From contig NC_089978.1 of NCBI RefSeq assembly GCF_036417845.1, positions 161,817,962 to 161,881,961 of the forward strand: a stretch of DNA of 64,000 nt, given 5' to 3'. A model generated the notes under the pieces. The model searched no databases. It had not been told where the DNA came from and was given only the letters and a program-made list of their open reading frames with translations. The position numbers and the translations under genes were made by a program. Shown here piece by piece: positions 13,992-28,063 of this stretch (its first letter is position 1; the number at the start of each line of letters is the position of its first letter). The DNA is from Apteryx mantelli. Lineage: Eukaryota; Chordata; Aves; Apterygiformes; Apterygidae.

Positions 13992-14640
13992 ACCTTTATG
14001 CTCACAGAAAATTGCCTTGTGCATTGAGTGGCTTTGGATAGTGAAGACAGTCTTGCAAACTGAGTAAATACAGAAGCAGAGGCTAGTAATGTGCATAGTA
14101 CTTTTCCTGAAAAAATCCTGCCTGTTGTATGAATGTACATGATTCCTTGCCTTCCGTCTTAAAGAGCGTGGTTTGTGGACCACAGTTAAGACAAGCAGGA
14201 ATAACATCAAATATTTTACAGCTTTAAATGTGGGAATAATGAGATAAGCTCCTATCTAACACAAAGGAGTCTAGACTTCTCCAGCAATATTTTTGCAGCC
14301 AAAAGCTGGGAGCCAAGGTAAAAAAGTCAGTGACGCTGTCTGTCTGACATATATCAGCAATTAAAGTAACTATGGTGGCTGAATGCTTTTAAAGCAAGAT
14401 TAAATACAACAGAGAGAAAATACCCTGGCTAAATCTTGTTTTCGCCTTAAGGATACAGATAGTTGACTTTTTTGGAAGGAAAGACCATCACCTCTCTTCA
14501 GCATGTAGAAATTGCGTGTGTATGGGATAATTGGTGGGTTCAGTAAGGAGCCCTGTGGTGACGGGAACGATCGAGCTGCCACAGATGGGAATCCTGATGT
14601 CTCTGGGCCCTGCCTCCTGCCTGCTGACCAGAGATATAAT

Positions 14641-14710
14641 GGAGTGAACCAACGCCTGAGACCTAGAGAGGAGCTGGAGTGAACTAGCGCCTGAGACCTA
14701 GAGATGAGCT
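14641..14710. repeat. 35-bp tandem duplication, two copies
   Basis: Unit 1 (14641-14675) and unit 2 (14676-14710) differ at three positions by direct comparison. The junction bases GGAGTGAAC start both copies. It looks like a relatively recent local duplication because divergence is low compared with the ancient repeats nearby. No coding or promoter signal is evident. Confidence 0.85.
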
Positions 14711-17700
14711 GGCTGAGTGCTCAGTTCTGAAGAGACTTAGTAGTTATCAGATGGGTGGAAAAACACCACATTACTGGGGCTGGTAAGATCCTATAGAGCC
14801 ACCTTTAATTACAGATTGTGTCTATGTGATACTTTAGCTGTTGAGTCACAAAGTGTTTTCTAAGATTTTGAGTTGGCCCTGGATGCTCAGGTGTTGGCTG
14901 TTATCACAGATAACTTTTCTTTCATTTATAGCTAGGCACAGTGATTGCAAGCTCTTCCTTTGCAAAGGGCCTTGCTGTCCTTATCCTCACCGTTGTCACC
15001 TTGAGATTAGATTACTCTAATTTGCCCAGCCTAGGGCTATGCTTTGGGACTCTTTGGGAATTTAATTGGAATGCTGCTGCCTGCTTAATAGCTACTTCGC
15101 ATGCACACAGTGCTTTGCACACCCAAACTGTGCTGGCCACAAAGCTAGCTGCTGAGCAGAGTTGGACCTGTACCCTCAAAAGGAGCTGCAAGGCCTGCAG
15201 GCACCTTGTGCAATGCATGTTGCATGGTCGTAACAGCATGGGCCAGACATGCCCTGGTTGGAGCGAGAAGGTGCTGTTGGCAGACTGGGGTCTTTAGTGG
15301 TCCTTAGGCTTGGGATTTGTGCCTTTTTTTGGTCCAGAAGGGGCTGAATTGTGCAGGGTGCTGGGAAAACCTCCATTTTTGGGGTAAAGACAGCATTAAA
15401 GGGAAAGAAGTTGAAGAAATGATGGCATAATAGTTTGTTACTGCTGCTGTTGACTGTGACTTGAGGTGCCGTCAGGTGGAAGGGCTCTGATGTTGCTCCC
15501 TTTTGAAGTGCAGCAGCGCTGTTGGCTCTCCACTATTACACTGAAATGGTTGTTATAGATATCTAAATAAATGCACTAGTATTGGCTGTGGCATAAGAAA
15601 AATGCGTGCAATTCAGCACCTGCATAAAACATCCTCTGAGTCTAGAGTAATTAGTTCAGTTTTAGTAGCCTCATTTCCAGGAGGAAAAAAAACAGAGCAA
15701 ACAGCAGAAAGGATAATGAAAGTCTGGGGGCCCAAGGGGAATATTTGGGTATGATAGTCAACCAGAGTGGCATTATTTGGTCCAGAAAGAAAACACCCAG
15801 GAGGAGTTGTGATTGAACTGTACAAAAGAGTGAATGGCAAAGCAGAAACCGATCAGCTGCTTTATTTTTTGTGGAGATGCAAGATGTGTGGACATTAAAT
15901 GAAACTGAAAGAGCATAAATTTAAAACAACTAAAGAGCCCTCTCCTTTCTGCAGCGTTTTGGCGGTTTGTGGACAGAATACTGCAGGAAGTAAGTAAGCG
16001 GGAAATAATTTAGTGGAATTAGGCATGCGAAGGAGAATGTTTCTAAGTATTATATTAATATTTGCTCATATTGCAGAGGAAGTACTATTTCATGTTTTAG
16101 CACCAGCTTCTCTTCCACAACCTTCCTAACCATTGCACCACATGTGGCAGGCTTTCTTGACCTTCCTCTAAGGCTGTATAATCATTCAGTGCTGACTAGT
16201 CGCTCTGCAAATTCAGACTCCTTCCTGGAACATTGTTCACAAGAAAAAAGTTATTAGTTTCAATAGCCTTACTTCTGTGAATGAGCAAGAGCCGTGTGGT
16301 TGAACCATCGACTGTTCTGAGCTCCGTGGTTGTGATAACTTCTGTAGGTTTTGTTCTACAGCTTTGGCCCAGGCAAAACTTCCTCCCCTGGCTTTCACGT
16401 ATGTTCTTTCAGTGTTAGGAGTGTCTGTTGGAGACTCTTTAGATATGGTTGCTTTTTTGCTTAACATCAAGGAAGTCCAGTATTTACTAAAACAACTTGC
16501 TAATTTACTGCATTCTGGCTTAATCTCTCTAGAATGTCTTTTTTAAAAATAGTCTGGCCAGATGATATAAAAATATTCACTGTAGAAGCAGAGTATTTAG
16601 AAATAGCTGCAATTTTGAGTTATACCAAGTAGAAACCCAAACATTTGCATTTGATTAAGGACAGGTGTTTAACTTTTGCACAGATGTTCTTATGTTACTG
16701 GAATTTTTGACCTACTGGAAAAAAAACCTGACTAAATCTGGTGTCAGTACTATAGCTTAGTAAACTTAATGTTCAGTAGGGAGAAGAATGCAAAGTACCG
16801 CTTCATTACAGTGGATTGTTGCATCAATAATGTAGTAATGTAATGGCTTAGAGGGAAAATAATGGCTTCTAATGGTGTAACTAGTGTGTTTACTGATACT
16901 GTAGCACAATTAATTGTGGTTTTCTTGGAATTAAGTGCTACAAACAATTTCTGTTAAAGGTGGATGCAGGGCATTGAAGCTTAACCTTCTCACTGCAAGG
17001 GCTCTGATAGCCTTGCCCTATTCCCTTGGGACAGGCTGCAGAAAAATAAAAATGTGGCTCGCTAATTGCCAATGATGGGAGGGGATTTCTCTGCTCATGG
17101 TGCAGCCGCATACAGGAGGGCGGTATTCTGCTTTCTGCCGCCTGCATGTGCTGTGTCCCTGATAGCTATGGCAACTGAGCTTGGAGGGAGAAGTGCTGGA
17201 GAGGGACTGTGGGTTTCAAGACCTCAGGCCGAGCGCTTTTCTGGCGTGACTGTGAATAATGTGGCTGAGGTCTCGGTGGAGACCTGTCATCTCTCTGGCA
17301 GTAGTGAATTTGTCCGTGAGGCTGGCAGTGCCTGCCGTGCTGTGCCCTCTGGGAAGGGTTTGATGGGGCTGGAAAAGGCGGTGCCTCTAGGCTTACTCGT
17401 GGTGGCCCCTTGCACCCTGCCCGGATGCAGCATGGGGAGGGGGGTGCAGGGGAGCGCCAAGCAGCCGTGGGGTAGGACAGGTGGCTGAGACGGCGGGTGA
17501 AGCTCCCTGCTTCCTTCAGTTGTTAAATTATTTGTTACTATGGCCAAAACACAGGAGTGGAGGGATGAGGATGAGGGTCATCACTCCTGGGCTGGTCCTC
17601 TGATGCCCAACAGAGGTTTGGTGCACCGCCAGCCCTCCCCTTGGCGGTGGAAAGGGGCAGAGTCTCTTCTGGATTTTCTGTTTTCATAAAACTTGCAGAA

Positions 17701-19214
17701 ACATGGTGTCACTGGCTGTCCATTGCATAATAGTGCTTGGCCAGAACTGGTTGAAATCTGCCCATGAGCTGGAAGGTCACTGAGGTGCTGGAAGGACTGG
17801 GCAGGCAAATGTGACTCCATAAATCTCGTTTTTTTAGAAACCAGGCAAGAAATGCAGCTTCCCGTTTTCCGAGGGTTTTGAAAGATGGTCTTCATATGCT
17901 CATATTTCTTGTAAACTCATTTAACAGTCTTGCTCATGTCTCTGTATATCACGTACAGAAGATAGAGACCTACAGGAACTGCGGCTCACGCTCAACACGT
18001 AGTGGTTTAAAAGCACCCCTAGGGATCCTGATGTCTTTGGCAGGCAGAGCTCTTGCTGATTTTGTATTAGTGGGCTCTAAGATATCTCCTCCTTTCTTTA
18101 TTATGTATTAGCTGGGGTGGGGATACCGAATAGGAGGGAATATATTTCTTAAAGCACTTTATATTGCACCTTTGCCCCCACTTTGAAATGAAACAGTACG
18201 TTTCTGAAGAGATTTCAGTGACAGTCATCTACCAGAAGAGTTCTTTTATATTATGAAAAGAAAGAATTGTTCAGTTTTATCTTTTAATTTCTTTTAAAAG
18301 AGCCAAAATAGTGCATTCAGTCACTTCATAATGGCACGCTTTCAAATCTGTATTTATCTGATCTTTTTGCCATAATGGATAATTGGTTTATACAAATCTA
18401 AATGTTTTCTAGTAGCTGGTTACTTTTTTTCACATGTATGCAGCAGCTTTGTTTTAGAGGAGACTGTGCCTGGGAGAGGCCATACTTCAGTTCACAGAAG
18501 TGACAGTGCTTTTAAAAGTAGGGCACTTCTTTTCCTTTTATTTAGCATAGAGAAGCAGCCCTAGGTGTCTGTGTGATGTGAACTTGGGACTGGGACTGAT
18601 TGGAAGATTGACTGCTTAATGAAATGAGAAGAGGAGCTCACCCTTTCACTGAGATTCTTTGGAATTTTGCTAGTGGCACTTTCTGTTAATAAACATTTAC
18701 CTCATTACCTGAAGATACTGTGTACAGACAGACATTTAGCATATCACAGACTACCTGTAGTCATAAGCCCCAAAGGACATAGCCAACTAATGATGTTAGT
18801 AGACTTTCCTTTATGTGCTTAGGTCACAATCTGTGATTATTTTTTTCTTTCTTTTGCTACATGCTTTTGGTGTCAGCTTTCTTCCAAAGAGTAAAAAATC
18901 ACAGTGTATTTTATTTGTAGAACTGTGTGATTTATATGAGATATTCCCTGAGATATGTCTCTGTGGTTTCAAATTACTATTTGATGATTTCTCCCCTACC
19001 CACTCCATATGTTTTTAAGCTTGGACTTGCATCTCAAACTCAGCAGCTCATAATGGAATCTGAATTTGGTTTCATGGCCTCAAGTTTTGCTGTGAACCTT
19101 GCCTAAATTTTCGTTTCCTAATAATCTGATTAGGACATGCTGCAATGATCTTCCTCACACTTATCATTATTGTGAAGGAAAGCTATTTCAGTTCCATTTA
19201 GGTCACATATATTA

Positions 19215-19281
19215 TGAGACAGATCTTCTAGTGGTTTAAGAATGGAAAAATTCCATTGAAGTCACTATAGTTACATTACAA
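19215..19281. repeat. Ancient imperfect palindrome, TTCCATTGAAGTCA core
   Basis: GACAGATCTTCTAGTGGTTT is followed by a TTCCATTGAAGTCA centre and GTTACATTA. The order matches the same dispersed palindromic relic type (arms related to AGATTCT..GGTGTAA around a CCATTGAAGTCAATGG centre), but it is strongly decayed. Confidence 0.5.
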
Positions 19282-22070
19282 AAAAAAACCCATGCAGCAA
19301 ATGAGTTTGTGACCTGGTATCTTCTCAAATTATTGAGAGCTGACCTAGAAAACACATGTACATCCTTCTGTTAATCAGTGTTTTACTGTGTTTTCTATTA
19401 TTGGAGCATGCTGTTTGAAAATCCTCTATTACATTTGAACTTTCACATAGTTCTTCACTCCTTAGACAATTTTCAGTGACATCGTTTTTTATATTTCAAG
19501 TGCTGCTATTGATGGAAGTTGTTCTTTAGAATATATACACTTGAACTACCACAAAATGAATGACTGACATTAGATATTAGTGCCTGTTACGTCAAGGTTT
19601 TGGCATGTGACTTGTCTGTGAAGACAGTCTGAGGGAGGCTACCCAGATCTAGCAAATATGCCACTCTTGCTGTGAGCTTGGCAGCCTGTTGCCATCCGCC
19701 TTCCTTTGGTGAAGGTGAGAAGATTCCCCGACAGGTAGTCATTTCAGGTAGTCTTGCTGCCTCAGGGTACTGTATAAACTGTCAGCTAGTTGAGCAGTTG
19801 CTCTACTTTACATGGGTAAGTGCAGGGTTGGGAAGAGCCACCTCCCTTGAGCATGCAGAAACGAGTCTCGTGCGCGTGCCCATATTTTAGTCTTGGGACT
19901 TTGGGGCATGCAGTCACTTCACTATTGATACAAGAGAGCACCTTCAGGAAGGTGGAGCTGTAGCTAGTTATAGCAGTAGTAAATTCAAGGCCTTATATTT
20001 TAGTGTAGCATCTAACTTGCCAGCTTTGGGAAATCTTTTGCCTGACGAGAACTCTTGGGAAACTGGAAGGGACTGGAAATCCCAGGCTGTGTGTGCTGGA
20101 CCTGATACAGCTGTGCCTCAGACTGGAGTTAAGAGATGTAAATGAGGGGTGGTATATAAAACTTCTTCTGCCTTCACTTTGCCTTCTCATATGGAAATGT
20201 CACATATCTTGGCATCCCTGCAGGCTGGCATGGCCTGGGCTTCTGCTCAGTGACTCACTCCAGCCATAGGGTCCATGCCAGGTGGAAACAATGCAAAATT
20301 TCCATATAGTTGGGGTCTTTTTGATCCCTTTTGCTTAGTTGTAAGTCCATCTTAGGAAGCCATAAGGACCGTCCAGTCCCAGGCATCTCTGACTGGAATT
20401 ACTGCTTGCCCAGATGGGATGCCAAGGTGGTGTCTTATTTTCTGTCGCTATTAGAAGGATGCCTGACTTTAATGCCTTCAAGGAGAATGATCTTGGAAGT
20501 CTAGTAGAAAGCAAAATCTTAAGTTCTTTGGCTTCTTGATCTTCCTTGCAAGGACAGTCTGCTCCTTTCAGTCCTGTACAATCTGTAGACCTTCATTTAT
20601 GAAGCCTAGTTGTTTTGAAAGAGCCTGAGGCAAAGCAGAGGGTCTCTTGCAGCCTTCCTGCTCAAAGGTGACCTTCACCTCCAGTGCTGCCTCCCACTCT
20701 GGTTCAGTAGTTGTGAAGGGCTGGAGTCATCCCTGCAGCCGGCTCAGGAGGAAAGTAAGTGAACTCTGAATTCCTTCCAAAACCACAGCTGGATCTTTGT
20801 ACGGCAGCTGATCACATTCAGAAATTCTGCACCTTTTTATGGCAGCAGAGGGAACTAGAAGGCTTAGCTAGAACTGTTGGCTTCTCTAGAAAAGGAAGGA
20901 AGGATTTATATAGTTCTGTAGGCTTTTAAATAATGATAGAAAAAAACAAAAACATTTTCTAACTCGTGTGAAGCAAGCATTGAAACTTGGTGGGAATTTG
21001 GGAGAGATTCATGCATCATCTGCTATCCTGCATCTACCTGAGTTATTCCTACAGAAGAAGTAAGGCTTAAGGAAAGTGGCAAAGGATGACGGATCCCTGC
21101 AAGAGTAGCAGTTTGCCATGCTGTGGGAGCACTGGGCATTGCCTGTTCTGTCCCTACACGCGTGCACAGAATCTCTAAAGATATCTGGAATCATTATAAC
21201 ATTTCAGGCCAAGACATGTGTCCAGAGAACAGGCATAGACAAAAGGGAATAACTTTGCTGTCCTTGAGCAAAGCACCATCTGGGTGTCAGGATCAGTGCC
21301 TGTTCCTGAAGCAAAAATAAGAAAAAAAAATTCTTTCCTTACAAGGGGTCATTTAAGTTGCTGTAAAGTCTGTATGTATGTATAAGTGTACATACGTTTG
21401 CATTGCATGGATCTGAATTTGGCTGAGATTTAAAGTCCGCATTTATGTTTGATTACTTGCCACGTACTGTGAGGCAAAGCAGCTGGAATTGCACATGCGC
21501 ACGGAACAGAAAATGTGTCTTGCCAGGGGCATTGCAGAAATTAAGAGAACTGATTGACCGACCAAATGCAATTTTAGTTTTGGTTGCTCAGGAACAGCAT
21601 AACAAATATTTTGTCAGCCCAACTTCTGTATCCACTCAGCTCATAATACCCAATTTCAAGATGTGCAGAGGAAGCAAACGTTGCAGATCATGTTTGCAAT
21701 ATGGCCAACTGTTGATATGCCTCTAAGAAATGCATGCAGTTGTTAGTTGCCCAAGTTAAGCTAATAATATTGCACTACCCACATTTGAAAACCTAGCTTA
21801 ATGTCAGCTTCCATGGCTTGCAAGGTGTTGATGGTACCTGAGGCGTGATGCTGCTCCACCAGATTTTGGGGTGTGTTTGTTTATGGATTCAACAGGAACA
21901 GAATCAGACCTTTAGCAAGTACACAACGCTCAGTAAGTGGTTAGGGTGTGCAATGAAGTCAAAATAATTCTGCAGTTGTAGCATTTTGGTGACGTGCATG
22001 TAATTGTTTCATTAGTTATTGTAAATGTCTGTTGGGTTTGTGATCTGTAAGAATTGTGTGTCATTCATTT

Positions 22071-22089
22071 AAAAAAAAAAGGGGGGGGG
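22071..22089. repeat. A10-G9 homopolymer junction
   Basis: Ten A are followed directly by nine G, a polypurine strand switch. Such junctions are prone to length error in sequencing and to slippage in vivo. Confidence 0.8.
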
Positions 22090-23861
22090 AGACTGGGAAA
22101 GAGCAAAGAATGTAATTGTGATGAAAACATTTGCTGAATTCTGGTGTGGAGTGACTCTGGAGAGTCCTTCCAGGCCTCCTTTTTTGTGATCCAGCACTGA
22201 CTGAACTCAATGCAAATGCATTTCAATAAGGCTGGAAAGCAAATTGTTTCCCTCTATATTTCACCCCAGTTCCTTATGTAGTAGCTGTATCTTGAGTCTG
22301 CTGGAGCCCCACATTTCTTGTTGAGATGACGCAGGGCCAACTACAAGTCTCTGCAGCTGCAATTACAACCGGTGATATGGGATTGGATGCTGTCATCTTT
22401 ATGAGTAAAACCACATTGACTCCTCCCTCATCCTCATCAGTAAACTCATTGCTGGGTTGATTTTTGAGATTGAAACTCCGAAAAGGAAAAATAAACTTCC
22501 ACCCATCTATAATGCAATATACCTAGAGCAGTGCACTTAGAAACCGCAGCGTATCCACTGTACGCCTCCTCACTCACTCCTTTCATGAGTGTCTGGAGGG
22601 AAGGATCAGCTTTGCAAGGTGCCCAGGAAGGTTGCAGCAAATATGGTCAGTGTTTAGAACTTTACCAGCTATTGAGGCTGTTTGAAAATCCACCCTTCTT
22701 ATTTTTGTGCAGCAAAAGCACCAGTCAAAATAGACAAAGAGAGTGGTTTCTAACAGTGAATTGACTTCCCAGGACAACAGCCATCTCTTCCCTCTACTTT
22801 TAAATAGCAAAGGCGAAAGCAACATCAATGTTATGGCGGGTGAAGATGACATATCAAAGTGCTCTCAGAGCTACTTTACGGTGATGGGAGCACTCTAGCG
22901 TATTTGACAGAAAACGGTAGCAGCAGCTGTCTCTCCCAGCACACCCTTATGAGAGCAGCGTCCTTTCTGCTAGCATTTCTCAAAGACACCCCTGCTGTAA
23001 TGTGGTCTTTTGCCTGCATTTGTGCTCCATATCTTCATGCAGTGTCCAATGCAGCACTGTTTTATGTTTGTAGGTACATTCTCCTAGACTTTCAGGGAGA
23101 GGTTTCTTCCCAAGATTACTTATTTACTTTTAAATTTGGATTGTGAGGTTTCATTTAAAATGTATAAACTGCTGGAAGCCGTGGGACTGATTTGGGGTTT
23201 TGGCCTAACACGTAACATCCAGCTCGGACGTTCTTTGACTATTGCCACCATGCATCTTTTTAATGCATTTCTTAAACTCCATGTTTCGTTGGAAAGTCTA
23301 ACCTCATTCCTGTTTTTCCGAACTGGAGTTTGCCAGATTTACAGTGTCACATACCACACATCATGCAGCATGTTACTAATTATTGCGCAGGCCATTCCAT
23401 ACATTCCCATGCTCCATTTGTTACTAATTAAGAGTCATCGTGCCGCTGGTGGGCTCTGGCGCTCTCAGCTTATCGTCTGTAGGATGGGCATCTGCCAGAA
23501 GGTGGTGTTTATTTTGAGATAGGCCTGAGTAATGATACCTTCCCTGCTATTCCCCCAAAAGTTTCAGACTTCCGTGACTTTAAAAATGTGAAAAATTCAC
23601 AAGCATAGATATGGAAAATTATGGATAGCTGATCTTGCTGTGATTCATAATCTGATACTAAGGGAACTTGGGAACACTAGGCTGTGCAGTACAATCCTTT
23701 CAAGGATTAAAAGATGGTTAGGGAATAGAAAGCAAGTATGGGAATACGTGGTGGATTCTTAAAGGTGACCTGTAAAGGGCTTTTAAAATGGAGTTATCCC
23801 TTTAACAGTCTGTTGGCCGTTGCAAACAGCAATGGGAAAGGGAGCATGTAGTCACATACAC

Positions 23862-23884
23862 TTTTTTTTTTTTTTTTTTTTTTT
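23862..23884. repeat. Poly(T) tract of 23
   Basis: This is an uninterrupted T run. On the minus strand it would be a poly(A) tail, but no retroposed gene body was recognised upstream of it on that strand (to the right, 23885-24060). Confidence 0.8.
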
Positions 23885-24104
23885 AAAACCTCTGAAGTTT
23901 TCCGAAATTGCTGCAGCAGCCTGTCCCTGCTGTGCTGTGGTGCCCCAGAATGCTCTGATGTCTCTGGTACCCCACTGGGCTATTGATCTACCCTATACAG
24001 GTTCTGTAGAATGGTGATTTTGTATTGTGAGATGGCACAGTTTAGTACTGCATGTCATCATATTATTTTATATCCTTTAGAGATAATACATACTTGCATG
24101 TTTT

Positions 24105-24121
24105 TATATATATATATATTT

Positions 24122-24153
<32 letters not shown>

Positions 24154-24163
24154 GCATATATAT
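24105..24163. repeat. Compound (TA)n/(CA)n microsatellite
   Basis: Two TA runs are separated by a short T run and followed by about eight CA units and another TA stretch. It is a typical compound, likely polymorphic microsatellite. Adjacent open frames are artefacts of it. Confidence 0.9.
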
Positions 24164-27100
24164 TTCAAGAGATTGTGCAAAACTATTTCTTTTTTGTTTG
24201 CAGTATTTTCCACCCTTCTTTCCAAGCCTCTGCCCTTTTTCCAGTGAGCAGAGAGGTGAATTGAGTGGAGATAATTGCCTTGGCCGTGTGAGTAGGCAAA
24301 CCAAGTAGATGCACTGATATTCTGGTATTTTAATTCCCGAGTTCCTTTCAGTGGTGCTGAAAATAGTTGGCCTTTTAAATGCTGTTGGTTCTGCTGCTTT
24401 GGGATGACGTGAAATCTGTCTCTAGCATTTTGCAACTTTTAGCTTTTGTAATTTGGCTTTTGATGACTGAAGTGCCTCAGTTTTCTCTCACTTGCTGTTC
24501 TATCTCATGCCTCAGCTGGGTTGAAACTTTTGTTGTGCAGGGACAGTGAAAGAGAAGTTCTTTCCTAAGAAGTGCCACAAAACTTCATCAGGTAAATTGA
24601 ATCTGCCAAGCATGGTCTATGGGTTAGATTTAAGCTTTTAATGTGTTTAACATCCTACTTGCTTGGGAAGTTAAGAGACAAAGCAAAACAATGCCACACC
24701 ACCAGAGGTGGAGATGGAGACAAACTAGGATTATTGCTTTTGTCTCATCTTTTACTTAATTCTGTACTTCATAAATGATTGCCTAATATGTATCATACAC
24801 CAACTTACTTCAGAATATCATCGCACCTCACAACTAGACAAGAGGACATTAAGGGAAATGCACAGTGACCCTTTTGAATTACTCCATGTACTGTCACTGG
24901 AAGATGCACTCTGATACGAGCCTAAAGTTATTTAAAACCATATTTCTGAAGACTTTTCCTTCCTCTTGGCACTCTGCTTTCCAAGCTCTGTGGCCTACAA
25001 GAGCCTCTGGTATGGATCAGCCACCTGGAAAACTATGAAGACAAAGTCAAGGCCAATGGGGAGAGCAAGGTCCCGTCGTGCCCTCTGCCTGCAGCTTGTT
25101 CAGTGCCATGCCCGTAGGCTGGTCAGTGCTGAGGCTCATTGCCACCGAAGGACCGGGCTTTTGGCACTGCTCTGCTGTGATTTCGTAATAACTCCTGGAA
25201 AGGAAGCCTGCCTGTGTGGCCAGAGCCACCTCTGCTACATCATTCAGAGTTTTCCCTAAGCCTGTGATGCCTCACTTTCTGGATGAGATGCTTGATGCTT
25301 CCTTTTCCAGAAGCAGAAAGATTTGCAGGAACTTCATGGAGAACAGAGAAAGCCAGCTAAAAAGAGGCAGGTGTAGTAGCACAGTTTTTGATAATCTCTA
25401 GCTAAGCCACCTGGCACCAGGCTTATCCGCTGAGTTGCTGATAGAGCAGTTGGAAGTAGCCTTTCTACAAGGCCCGAGACTTCCCTAAAGTGCTAGATGG
25501 TGTCCTACTGGAAATGGAGCACTAGAGGTCTCGAGGGGAAACCCAGCCATGGAGTGGACGCTTTGGAAAGGCCAGTTATTAATCTGCTGAAAACTGCTGC
25601 TAACATGCATGCATTAAATTAGTGGCAGCCAAAAAAAAGCAGCAAATTCTTCCAGCCAGAACTGGAGTAACAAAAATCCTTTTAACCGTTGTTTCCTTTT
25701 AGGCTGTGAGCCTGTCACTTGGAAATTAATGTTGTGAGAGTTACGCAAAAACATGCATACTCGGCGTTACACCATATCTGCCTGTACTGATATCACAAGA
25801 AACTCCCATTGCAATACTATCTCTACTCCATACGCAAGATAAGCGATCTCAGAGAGGGAGATAAAATGAAAATCAGGTTGAGGAGAGAGATCCTGAAAAT
25901 CCACCCTCACAGCCTTTTCTGTGCAATTGTCTGTCATCTCAGAGCTATGCAGAAAAAGAAGTCTATTTTCACGAGGGCCATGAACTCCAAAAAGGATCGG
26001 CGAACCTGAATCAACTTGTTTTCCCATTCCTGTCTTGACAAGGTAAGCTGCCCTTGAAAAAACAAAACACACAATAGAAATTCATTGTTACTCTTCCAAG
26101 AAACAGAAGTTACGGTGTTGTGGGCCTTTTGATCTACAGCTGTTGCAGCAGGCCTTGCCTGGCTTTTAAATGTCCTATAACTTAAAGGAGCTATCGAGCG
26201 CATCCTGGAGAAGCCATTCCAAATGTCAGGCTTTGGGTTTGCAATCAGTATGTCTCTTATGAGTCATCCAAAATAAGGAGCAGGATGATATTCAAATACA
26301 GTCCCCTGCAGCATGTGTTATGTGCTTGTTGGGAGGCAGAGAAACAAGTCAGGTGTGTTGAGGGATTCTCCTAAGCGGACAACTCATAATATTGTGGGGA
26401 GCTGTTGCTTGCTTGTTTGTTATTAGGGATGGGTTTTTTTGCAAATACCTCCACAGACAGGGCAAATAATGTAAGATAAAATGACTTTGAGATATGGTTC
26501 TAGTAGAAGAACTGCTTGGGTAAAAGCCAGGAAGTCCCTACCCTGGCAACTCGGTCTGTTATTGGTTTACCGTAACCTATAATATAAATCTTTCTTTCAA
26601 GCTGCTTATGATTTTTCATCTATTGTACATTATCCGTTCCCTCGCTGCTGTGTATTGCTATTTTTCAATTATGTGTAAATTGTCTTCGCTCCCTCTTTTT
26701 TCCCTAAACTATAAATGAATTTCCTCAAAGCTTTCATGCTTCCTCAATCTGTTGCTCCTGTTTGCAGCAGCTCTCCGAATTTCTTTCTCTCTCCAACGCA
26801 TCTATAACCTTCACATGACATAAGCAGGCAGAATTGTTTCAGTACGGAGGGGTTCACATGTAGCTTTGGAGAGCTGTTGTTACCTCCCTGCTCCTACCGG
26901 TGTCCCTATTTATACCCTCCGGCCCAGCATTTGCCTCACAGCTGCAGCGCCCTGTGAGCCCCTTCCAGTTGCTACCCACTTAGCACCTCTCGGCATTTCT
27001 GATCTTCAAGGAAGGGCTTTTCGCTCAGTGTGCTGGGCATTCGTTTTTTCTGTGGTATTGTACGTTTTGTCTGAATGAAGACTCATCCTTTTCGAATGTG

Positions 27101-28010
27101 TCCATTTCCTCTTGATAGTTGGATCATTATGTGATTTCAGGCAACCTTCCACTGCACTGGTAATTCTCCATCGCCTGGTAATGTCTTCAGTGTTGATCAA
27201 AGTGATATATGTTTTCTTATTAGGCCGTAAGTGGAGGACTGTAGTGGAGGTGTATCAGTCCTCTTCCTGCCATCAGATGCTAGTTGGTACCTTTTGTAAA
27301 TGTGATTTAACCATTAAATTTACTTGTTATTTCTGGTCTTTTAGTTATTTTTGTAAGAACAGTGTTCTTAACATGACAGCTTTTGGAGATCTAATGGTAC
27401 TGCATAATGGGTGTGAGCATTATAGTAATTTTGTCCTCTTTATTTTCCAATAATGTAAATACTCAAAATTTTGTGTTTAAAATATTGTAAAAAATATATG
27501 TACGCACACACACGTTTGTTCAAAAGTGCCAGCTGTCTAGCTTACTCACTTTTCCAGTATATCTGAATTATTTAAGCTCTCAGTGAACACACTAACAGAA
27601 GATGAGTATCTTTGATACAAGCAGATGACCGAAAATATCTGGGAGCATTCCTATTTGTAATGCTGATCTCTAGTTGAATGAATTAGTGATCTGAGTTTAG
27701 TTTTAAGCTCCTCAGAATCAGCCTTCATAACGTACTCCTTTGTCTGGCAGTCTGGGTAGGACTTCTGAGATCTGACTGTGCTTAGTGATTTATTTACTCC
27801 CTTCCTCTGGCGTGTGGTTGTTCAGTTCAGGTAGTGCACAGGAGCATGCTGTGCAGCTTTGCTTTCCAAGACAACCTGAGAATGTCATTATCCATGTGTG
27901 CTAAGTTAGCACCTTTCCTAAGAGCGTTAGTTCACACTGCAAAGGGATTGGGTCCAAGGTTGGTCCAGCCTTGGCTGCCGACTCCACCGAGGCAAATCCA
28001 CCGCAGCCAG

Positions 28011-28063
28011 TGAATATTCTCCAGATTTATACCAGTGTAGATGAGTATAGAATATGACCTAGG
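28011..28063. repeat. Half of an ancient palindromic relic
   Basis: CCAGATTTATACCAGTGTAG is followed by ATGAGTATAGAATATGACC. This resembles one arm (CCAGATTTACACCAGTGTAA, then GAG..AGAATTTGGCC) of the dispersed palindromic repeat type also seen near 4781 and 33052. Confidence 0.5.

Larger units (their letters stand above)
14711..23861. other. Intron 1 segment, mostly unique non-coding
   Basis: There is no exon-like homology on either strand. The segment holds a palindromic relic at 19215-19281, an A/G homopolymer junction at 22071-22089 and a 93-codon unassigned open frame at 21445-21726, which I regard as probably fortuitous. Otherwise nothing was recognised. Confidence 0.5.

Noticed and set aside
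23862-24060. Processed pseudogene in antisense next to the poly(T) run
   Set aside because: No protein-like translation is recognised on the minus strand beside the tract.
24105-24163. Short frames over the TA/CA tract
   Set aside because: They are translations of a microsatellite.
24476-24530. Possible sense-orientation MIR (GTGCCTCAGTTTTCTCTCAC)
   Set aside because: Only about 20 bases resemble the MIR core and the flanks do not continue the match.
24700-24720. Possible CTCF site (CACCAGAGGTGGAG)
   Set aside because: It lacks the invariant GGC part of the core motif.
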